DNA of 11,738 nt from an uncultured Collinsella sp. Lineage in GTDB: Bacteria; Actinomycetota; Coriobacteriia; Coriobacteriales; Coriobacteriaceae. The notes under the pieces are model-generated. The model was given only the letters and a program-made list of their open reading frames with translations, made no database searches and was not told the origin of the DNA. A program made the translations under genes and the position numbers. The stretch covers positions 1 through 11,738 of the forward strand of contig USCN01000024.1 of the NCBI GenBank assembly GCA_900553165.1, given 5' to 3'. Numbering within the stretch: the first letter of the stretch is position 1; the number at the start of each line of letters is the position of its first letter. Positions 6,592 to 11,738 of the stretch are shown in pieces.

Positions 6592-8661
6592 CTATCGAAC
6601 CGAAGAATCGCCCGAGGCCGAAGAGGTATCGGGCTCATCATAAATCACGCCGAGCACGTCGCGCACGACATGCATCGCGGTATCTGAGCCACCGCCGCCC
6701 TGCTCCAGGACAGTAGCGATGACATACTTGGGATCATCGGCCGGCGCATAGGCGCAGAACCACGCGTATTCGTCCTCGCCGCTTTTCTCGCCCGTGCCCG
6801 ACTTGCCGTATACCTGCGGCGTCAGGGTGCCAAAGTGAGCCGCCAGGGACGTCGATGCCGTGTAAATCACGTCGTGCATGCCGTTGCGAACAAGAGCCAA
6901 ATCCGAATCGCTGTTGATCTTGGCCTCCAGGCGCTTCTTCTTGCCTTTGCCGTTGTACTTATAGGCATCGCCGTCGCCATCGCGCGACACGGCAGACAAA
7001 AACACGTGAGGCACGTACTGCTTACCGCCGTTGGCAAGGCCCATGTAGGCGCATGCCATCTGCAGAGGCGTCACCAAAATGTCGCCCTGGCCGATGGCAA
7101 TGTTGGTCATATCGCCGGCATTCCACTTGCGGTCCTCGGCAGAGGCGTCGGTAAAGTACGACTCTTTCCACTCGGCATCGGGAATACGGCCCGCGCCCTC
7201 ACTCGGCAAATCGATACCGCAGGTCTTGCCTAGGCCCCAGCGACGAAAGACCTCCTGCAGGCCCTCGGAATGTTGCTCGTCATAAAAGAACGCCTTGCCC
7301 ATATCGTAGAAGACGGGGTCGCACGAGTTGGCAATACCCGACTGCAGCGTCATGGTGCCGTGTCCAGACGTCAGCCAGCAGCGCTTGCCCCAAGCCTTGC
7401 CCAAGCCCGTCCAATAGCCCGTGCAGTTGGTTGTCTGCGTTGAAGTGTAGGTTCCAAACTCAAGACCGGCCAGTGCCGAGAGCGGCTTGATGGTCGAGGC
7501 CGACATGTACTGTCCGCTAATGGCGCGGTTGAGCAGCGGGTGCGAACCCTTGTCATCATTGAGCTCGGTCCACACGTCATTTGAGACGCCGCCGATAAAG
7601 ACGGACGGATCGAACTTGGGCTCGCTCGCCATGCCCAGGATCTCACCATTGTTGGGATCGAGGCACACCACAGCGCCGTTGCCGGCATTGCTGTAGCCAG
7701 TGGTCTTGGCGAGCTCGATGGCGCTCGCCAGCGCCGTCTCACAGGCCTGTTGGATCTTAAGGTCGAGCGTGAGCTTAATGTCGGAGCCGGCCTTGGCGGG
7801 CACGGCGCCGGCCTGACCGGTCACATTGCCCGAGGCATCGACCTTGACGGTCTGCTCGCCACGAATACCCTGCAGCAGGTTTTCGTAGTAGCTCTCAACA
7901 CCCGCCTGGCCCACGATATCGCCCGACTGGTACGTAATCTTGCCAGCAGAAGCATCATCATCGCCAGAGGTTTTCTTATTCTGGGCCTCGAGCTGCTCGG
8001 AGGTAATGGTGCCGGTATAGCCCAAAATGTGACAGGCCGTCTCGCCGTACGGGTACTGGCGCTCGGTACGCTCGGCAATCTTGACGCCCGGGAACTCGCC
8101 GGCGTGCTCCTTGATATAGGCAACCGTTGAGCGGCACACGTCAGTCGCGATGGTATGCAGGCTCTGGGCGCCCTCGGAATTGTCCTGGATATTGCGCAGC
8201 ACAGCCACGTAGGGCATACCGAGCACGTTGGCAAGATGACGAACCAGAACCTCATCCTCGGCAAGGTCGCGGTAGGCCACGACAGCAAGTGAGGGACGGT
8301 TCTGGACAAGCGCCACGCCATTGCGGTCGAGGATGCGGCCGCGCACAGCGGGTGTGGTAACGGTGCGCGTCTGATTGCTATTAGCCTGCTTTTCGTAATA
8401 GTCCGACGAGACCATCTGCATGCCCCACAGCTTGACGGCAAGCGCCGCGAACATCGCGCCCGCACCCGTGGTGAGGATGGAGAAGCGGCCCTTAAAGGCG
8501 GTCGCCGCGGTATTGCCCTCGCCCTCGGTGGCGCGCGGGGCCGTCCCATGCTGCGTATCGTAGGTAAAACGAGAATCGCCGCGACGCATAATGACCAGTG
8601 CGACCACGATGGCCACAACCAGCACGATACCGGCGATAATAACCGTCATCTGGGAAGACAT
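6592..8661 (-). CDS. mrdA: Penicillin-binding protein 2, class B transpeptidase of the elongasome
   Basis: This enzyme cross-links peptidoglycan strands made by RodA. The 689-residue product has a hydrophobic segment at about 5-25, a polar linker, and a second hydrophobic segment at about 60-80. The class B pedestal domain follows (TTPAVRGRILDRNG at 102-115). The transpeptidase domain has the SxxK nucleophile S389-T-I-K392, the second motif S446-C-D448 (an SxD form also seen in PBP2 enzymes), and K620-S-G-T623 as the KTG-type motif. The C-terminus ends in a short Ser/Asp-rich tail. The start at 8661 is backed by GGGGAGG 7 nt upstream, overlapping the end of mreD. Two predicted membrane segments instead of one is odd: the N-terminus would need to be outside, or the first segment would have to be atypical. 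It lies 13 bp after mreD and 9 bp before rodA. Confidence 0.95.
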   Translation of the reverse strand: MSSQMTVIIAGIVLVVAIVVALVIMRRGDSRFTYDTQHGTAPRATEGEGNTAATAFKGRFSILTTGAGAMFAALAVKLWGMQMVSSDYYEKQANSNQTRTVTTPAVRGRILDRNGVALVQNRPSLAVVAYRDLAEDEVLVRHLANVLGMPYVAVLRNIQDNSEGAQSLHTIATDVCRSTVAYIKEHAGEFPGVKIAERTERQYPYGETACHILGYTGTITSEQLEAQNKKTSGDDDASAGKITYQSGDIVGQAGVESYYENLLQGIRGEQTVKVDASGNVTGQAGAVPAKAGSDIKLTLDLKIQQACETALASAIELAKTTGYSNAGNGAVVCLDPNNGEILGMASEPKFDPSVFIGGVSNDVWTELNDDKGSHPLLNRAISGQYMSASTIKPLSALAGLEFGTYTSTQTTNCTGYWTGLGKAWGKRCWLTSGHGTMTLQSGIANSCDPVFYDMGKAFFYDEQHSEGLQEVFRRWGLGKTCGIDLPSEGAGRIPDAEWKESYFTDASAEDRKWNAGDMTNIAIGQGDILVTPLQMACAYMGLANGGKQYVPHVFLSAVSRDGDGDAYKYNGKGKKKRLEAKINSDSDLALVRNGMHDVIYTASTSLAAHFGTLTPQVYGKSGTGEKSGEDEYAWFCAYAPADDPKYVIATVLEQGGGGSDTAMHVVRDVLGVIYDEPDTSSASGDSSVR

Positions 8662-8674
8662 CTACGAGCCTCCC

Positions 8675-9241
8675 CTATTTGAGCTTACGGGTCTTGGGCT
8701 TAAAGCGCATGCCCGTCTGGCGTCCGCCACGTGCGGAGAATCCATAACCGGACTGCGGCACGACGCCGGACATCAAAAACGGAATGGCAACCAGACCCGT
8801 CAGGATCGAAGACGGCAGCGCATGGCCGAAAATCGCCACGACAAAGCTCGTCTCCAAACCCATAAACAGCAAGATGATGCTGTAGATCACATTAATGACG
8901 AACGCGAAGGCGCCCACCGTGATGCCGCGCGCACTCGGGGCACCGCCCGTCTGACCGGCAGCGCTATGCACCAGGGCAAAAGAACCCACGGTCAGCAGGA
9001 GCGACATAACGCCCACCGGCACGGCAGCGGAAAGGTCATAGAACAAGCCGCTGCAAAAACCGCACACGACGGCACGGGTCGGGTCGCCCGAGAACACGCT
9101 TAGGCACACCAGGATAATCATAAAGTTGACGCGACCGCCCGCAATGGAGATCTGCGGTGCCAGGCCTGCCTGCAGCAGCACGCACACAATGGCGGCGATT
9201 ACAAACGTGCGGGAGCTCATCCCCTGCTCGTGTAGATCCAT
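8675..9241 (-). CDS. mreD: Rod shape-determining membrane protein MreD
   Basis: MreD is a small polytopic membrane protein that joins MreC and MreB to the wall synthases. The product has about five or six hydrophobic segments, for example FVIAAIVCVLLQAGLAP near the start, VNFMIILVCLSVF, GFCSGLFYDLSAAVPVG and VINVIYSIILLFMGL. The GFCSGLFYDL segment (G-x-x-x-G-L-x-x-D) is typical of MreD. The C-terminus is basic (MRFKPKTRKLK). Two ATGs compete: 9247 has the GGGGG tract only 1 nt upstream, while 9241 has it 7 nt upstream, so I take 9241 (188 residues). The product is slightly longer than E. coli MreD (162). Position directly after mreC and before mrdA matches the standard order. Sequence identity in this family is low, so the call rests on hydropathy plus context. 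Confidence 0.92.
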   Translation of the reverse strand: MDLHEQGMSSRTFVIAAIVCVLLQAGLAPQISIAGGRVNFMIILVCLSVFSGDPTRAVVCGFCSGLFYDLSAAVPVGVMSLLLTVGSFALVHSAAGQTGGAPSARGITVGAFAFVINVIYSIILLFMGLETSFVVAIFGHALPSSILTGLVAIPFLMSGVVPQSGYGFSARGGRQTGMRFKPKTRKLK

Positions 9242-9252
9242 GGACATGCCCC

Positions 9253-10251
9253 CTATTCGCTCGAGCCGGAATCGGTCGTCTCGGACGTGTCGGAACTGTC
9301 ATCCGGGCTCTCGTCCTTCGTCTTGGTCGCAGCATCGCGCGACGTTCCCTGCGGCGTGCTGTTGGCCGTGTTCACGTCCTCATCCGAGGCCGACTGTTCG
9401 TCGGTCAGCGAGGTAATGACCAGCACTTCCTCGTTGTTCTCGGCCGTCGTCTGGGCGCGCACCACAATGGTGTAGTACACGTCGTTAGCCGATTTCTCAA
9501 CAGACGAGACGGTGCCGAGCGGTAGACCCTTGGGGAACACACCGCCAATGCCCGAGGTCACGATGATGTCGCCAACCTTAACGTCGGAATCGACGCTCAC
9601 GTACTCAAGACGCAGCGTGCCGTCAGCCTGACCCTGCAGCATGCCCTGGGCGCGCGTGTCCTGCACCATAGCGGACACGCCCGAGTTCTCATCGCCAATC
9701 AGGCGCACGGTGGACGTCTTGGCCGAGACCTCGATAATCTGGCCTATGACACCGGCAGAACTCGTCACAGGCATGTTGATGGTAAGACCGTCGGCAGAAC
9801 CCTTATCGATGGTGACGGTCGAGGTCCAGGCATCGCCCGAAGCGCCGACGATACGAGCTGCGGTTGATTTGAGGTTGTAGGTCGACTGCAGGCCGACCAG
9901 CCCCTCCAGTCGCTCGGCGGTCTTTTGAGCCTCGGAGAGCTCGGCAACCTTAGAGGTCAGTTCCTCGTTTTGCTTCTTAAGCTCGTCAAGCGTGTCCTGC
10001 GACGCCGTAAGGTTAGAGAACACGTTACCGATCGCATTGAAGGGAGCCGCCACAGCCGAGCCCACAAAGCGCACCGGCGAGGTAATCGTCGTCACGCCCG
10101 AGCGCACGGCATGAATCGGTCCTGCCTCGCCCTCGCGGATGTAAAACGTGAGCAGCAACACCGAAATCAGGCTGAAAACAATCAACGGGCGCATACCCGT
10201 TGATTGTCGCTTGGTATTCAGATTTGTGGAGAAACCCGAAGATCGTGCCAA
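9253..10251 (-). CDS. mreC: Rod shape-determining protein MreC
   Basis: MreC is a single-pass membrane protein that activates and arranges PBP2-RodA in the periplasmic/extracytoplasmic space. The 332-residue product has a short basic cytoplasmic tail, one membrane helix at about 22-38, a coiled-coil region at about 80-117 (DTLDELKKQNEELTSKVAEL), and then the beta-rich MreC core (for example DKGSADGL, GVIGQIIEVS, TSGIGGVFPKGLPLGTV) up to about 280. The last 50 residues are low-complexity, rich in Ser, Thr, Asp and Glu, and probably disordered. The start is TTG at 10251 with AGGTGG 7 nt upstream; the later ATG (residue 20) would remove the cytoplasmic tail. It lies 21 bp after mreB. A perfect 12-bp inverted repeat lies in codons 15-25. 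Confidence 0.95.
   Translation of the reverse strand: MARSSGFSTNLNTKRQSTGMRPLIVFSLISVLLLTFYIREGEAGPIHAVRSGVTTITSPVRFVGSAVAAPFNAIGNVFSNLTASQDTLDELKKQNEELTSKVAELSEAQKTAERLEGLVGLQSTYNLKSTAARIVGASGDAWTSTVTIDKGSADGLTINMPVTSSAGVIGQIIEVSAKTSTVRLIGDENSGVSAMVQDTRAQGMLQGQADGTLRLEYVSVDSDVKVGDIIVTSGIGGVFPKGLPLGTVSSVEKSANDVYYTIVVRAQTTAENNEEVLVITSLTDEQSASDEDVNTANSTPQGTSRDAATKTKDESPDDSSDTSETTDSGSSE
10178..10207. repeat. Perfect 12-bp inverted repeat in the start of mreC
   Basis: ACAATCAACGGG (10178-10189) and CCCGTTGATTGT (10196-10207) are exact reverse complements around a 6-nt centre (10190-10195). As mreC mRNA this gives a 12-bp hairpin with loop UAUGCG, which exposes the in-frame AUG of residue 20, followed by UUUC. 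It starts about 44 nt after the TTG start codon. It could be a regulatory hairpin, a weak attenuator or a dyad protein-binding site. Confidence 0.7.
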
Positions 10252-10272
10252 ATGGAATCCACCTTTTGGAAA

Positions 10273-11316
10273 TTAAGCATTGGTCTGGACGAAGCCGCCA
10301 TCAAACGCATTGGCCTCGAGCACGCGGGCACAGCCGTTAACAACGTTATCGAGCGCCGTGGGGCTGACGTTGACCGAAACGCCGGTCTCATCGCGCAGGC
10401 GCACATCGAGACCGCGCAGCAGCGCGCCGCCACCGGTCAGCAAAATGCCATAGTACATAAGGTCCGAGGCAAGATCGGGAGGCGTAGCGTCGAGTGCGTC
10501 CTTGACGGCCTTGGCCATCTCGTCGAGCGGCTTGTTGAGTGCGCGACGAATCTCCTCGCTCTCGATGCGCACGGTCTTGGGCAGACCGGTGATCACGTCG
10601 CGGCCGTTGACCTCGACGTCGAGCTCATCCTTGAGCGGCACGGCGGAGCCGACCTTGATCTTGATGTCCTCTGCCGTACGCTCGCCGATGGCCAGGTTGT
10701 AGGCATCACGAACGTGCGTGAGGATGGCCTGATCGAACTCGTCGCCGGCAATACGGATGGACTGCGAGACGACGATGCCGCCCATAGCGATAACGGCAAC
10801 CTCGGTGGTACCGCCACCGATGTCGATGACCATGGAGCCGGTGGGTTCCTCGACGGGCAGGTCGGCGCCGATGGCAGCCGCCATGGGCTCTTCGATCAGA
10901 TAGGCCTGGCGGGCACCGGCCTGGATCGTGGCCTCAAAGACAGCGCGCTTCTCGACCGACGTGACACCGGAGGGAACGCAGACGACAACACGCGGACGCG
11001 GAGTCCACGGATAGCGCTTCTCGGACGCCTTGTCGATAAAGTAGCGAAGCATGGCCTCGGTAACATCGAAGTCGGCGATGACGCCGTCCTTCAGGGGACG
11101 AACGGCCACGATGTTGCCGGGCGTACGGCCGAGCATGCGCTTTGCCTCGATACCGACCGCCAAGATGCGCTCGTCGTTCTTGTCGATGGCGACAACAGAG
11201 GGCTCGCGAATGACGATGCCCTTGCCGCGCACGGAGACAAGCGTATTGGCGGTGCCGAGGTCGATGGCAAGATCGCCCGCATAGCTACCGAAGAACATAT
11301 CCATCAAAGAAAACAA
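10273..11316 (-). CDS. mreB: Rod shape-determining protein MreB, bacterial actin homologue
   Basis: MreB polymerises into membrane-bound antiparallel filaments that steer the elongasome. The 347-residue product has the usual length. The nucleotide-binding motifs are phosphate-1 DLGTANT at 19-25, IEEPMAAAIGA at 141-151, phosphate-2 DIGGGTTEVAV at 165-175, and the adenosine motif LTGGGALLRGL at 293-303. The N-terminus MFSLMDMFFG is hydrophobic enough to act as a membrane anchor. The start is TTG at 11316 with AGGAG 5 nt upstream; the ATG at residue 5 would be too far from this site (17 nt). It is the first gene of the mre-mrd operon, with a 115-bp upstream gap that holds a strong hairpin and a possible -10 box. 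The single mreB copy and its mreCD context argue against an Mbl/MreBH paralogue. Confidence 0.98.
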   Translation of the reverse strand: MFSLMDMFFGSYAGDLAIDLGTANTLVSVRGKGIVIREPSVVAIDKNDERILAVGIEAKRMLGRTPGNIVAVRPLKDGVIADFDVTEAMLRYFIDKASEKRYPWTPRPRVVVCVPSGVTSVEKRAVFEATIQAGARQAYLIEEPMAAAIGADLPVEEPTGSMVIDIGGGTTEVAVIAMGGIVVSQSIRIAGDEFDQAILTHVRDAYNLAIGERTAEDIKIKVGSAVPLKDELDVEVNGRDVITGLPKTVRIESEEIRRALNKPLDEMAKAVKDALDATPPDLASDLMYYGILLTGGGALLRGLDVRLRDETGVSVNVSPTALDNVVNGCARVLEANAFDGGFVQTNA

Positions 11317-11361
11317 CGCAACTCCTGATGTGTTGGATGATTGCTGGAAAACTACTAGCTC

Positions 11362-11367
11362 ATCATA
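11362..11367 (-). promoter_or_regulatory. Possible -10 box upstream of mreB
   Basis: TATGAT on the minus strand matches 5 of 6 bases of TATAAT and lies about 46 nt before the mreB start. No good -35 box is found 16-18 nt upstream, where the hairpin arm lies. Two ACTAGC copies (11354-11359 and 11367-11372, plus strand) flank it. This is a weak candidate; mreB could also be read through from upstream. Confidence 0.25.
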
Positions 11368-11376
11368 CTAGCGCAA

Positions 11377-11409
11377 GCCCGGCGCCTCACTTGCGGTGAA
11401 GCGCCGGGC
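11377..11409 (-). terminator. Strong GC-rich hairpin after the upstream gene, probable terminator
   Basis: Minus-strand bases 11409-11377 form a 14-bp stem: nine perfect GC-rich pairs (GCCCGGCGC with GCGCCGGGC), one T-G wobble, then TCAC with GTGA, closed by a 5-nt loop CGCAA. It starts 22 bp after the stop of the gene ending at 11432. The following sequence is TTGCGCTAG, so the U-tract is poor. It may end transcription with help, or mainly protect the upstream mRNA 3' end. Confidence 0.55.
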
Positions 11410-11431
11410 AAAGCTAAATCCCATAAGGTCA

Positions 11432-11738
11432 CTACTGGTTGTCAGCAGCCGAGAAATCCATATCAAGCGAAGAAACGGCCCAGCCGATATGGTTGTCGGA
11501 GCGCACGAATTTGACGGTGTACTCCTGCTCGCCGCCCTTGGACAGCGATGCCTTCACCTTGGCGGTCGTCTCGGTCATGGACTGATCCATGCCCTCGACG
11601 GACACGGTGGCACCCTGCGGAATCGAGGAGATGATCATCGACTTAGCGTCCTCGGACAGGCTCGAGGCCAGGCAAGACTCGGCCTTTGCGGCGTCACCGT
11701 CGCCGGCAGCCTGGAACAGATCGGTAACGACAGACTCC
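11432..11738 (-). CDS. C-terminal part of an unrecognised protein, 5' end outside the window
   Basis: The reading frame stays open from the TAG at 11432 to the window edge, giving about 101 visible residues. The internal ATG at 11638 is not needed as a start because upstream codons read as sensible protein (TDLFQAAGDGDAAKAESCLA). The visible part combines a helical stretch of the form VVTDLFQAAGDGDAAKAE with a beta-rich end (EYTVKFVRSDNHIGWAVSSLDMDF). This recalls DUF4878 or NTF2-like domains of exported lipoproteins, where a hydrophobic or lipobox N-terminus would lie outside this window. That resemblance is only by pattern. It is followed by a strong hairpin and then mreB on the same strand 115 bp away, so it may or may not belong to the same transcript. 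Confidence 0.7.
   Translation of the reverse strand, partial: ESVVTDLFQAAGDGDAAKAESCLASSLSEDAKSMIISSIPQGATVSVEGMDQSMTETTAKVKASLSKGGEQEYTVKFVRSDNHIGWAVSSLDMDFSAADNQ

Noticed and set aside
10204..11328. 374-residue open frame on the plus strand
   Set aside because: It is antisense to mreB over its whole length. The MreB protein with its ATP-binding motifs explains the region.
11432..11638. A small 68-residue protein starting at the ATG at 11638
   Set aside because: The frame is open upstream to the window edge with ordinary protein-like codons, and I see no Shine-Dalgarno before that ATG. A truncated longer gene is the better reading.

Overview
The window is a compact bacterial chromosome segment in which every gene I can support lies on the minus strand, so transcription runs from the high-coordinate end to the low-coordinate end. 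High GC, frequent TTG starts, an L27 protein without a cleavable N-terminal extension, and the gene order mreBCD-mrdA-rodA-radical SAM pair-rplU-rpmA-obg suggest a Coriobacteriia-type actinomycete, with Collinsella or a relative the best guess. That assignment rests on recognising proteins and gene order, not on a database search.

In transcriptional order, the window opens with the C-terminal end of an unrecognised protein (to 11432), followed by a strong GC-rich hairpin. Then comes the elongasome operon: mreB, mreC, mreD, mrdA (PBP2) and rodA. These encode the actin-like scaffold, its membrane couplers, the class B transpeptidase and the SEDS glycosyltransferase that together build the lateral wall. 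The same tight array continues into a membrane protein with a DUF697-like C-terminal half and a GTPase-like but P-loop-less N-terminal half. It ends with a TIGR03960-type radical SAM protein and its TIGR03936-type partner, whose genes overlap by 4 bp. Gaps inside this array are only about 5 to 21 bp and I see no intrinsic terminator in them, so it is probably one long transcript.

A well-formed promoter whose -35 box contains the stop codon of the TIGR03936 gene starts the next unit: rplU (L21), rpmA (L27), a clear intrinsic terminator, then obg (ribosome-assembly GTPase), which runs off the low-coordinate edge. The Shine-Dalgarno sequence of obg lies directly behind the terminator U-tract, so obg probably depends on readthrough.

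There is no stretch above 300 bp without a gene. I see no tRNA, rRNA, insertion sequence, phage gene or CRISPR array. The region looks like ordinary core genome. The points most worth a second look are a perfect 12-bp inverted repeat inside the start of mreC, the terminator/Shine-Dalgarno arrangement before obg, the two-membrane-segment N-terminus of PBP2, the P-loop-less DUF697-like protein, and divergent SEDS motifs in RodA. I did not find a convincing wholly new system.
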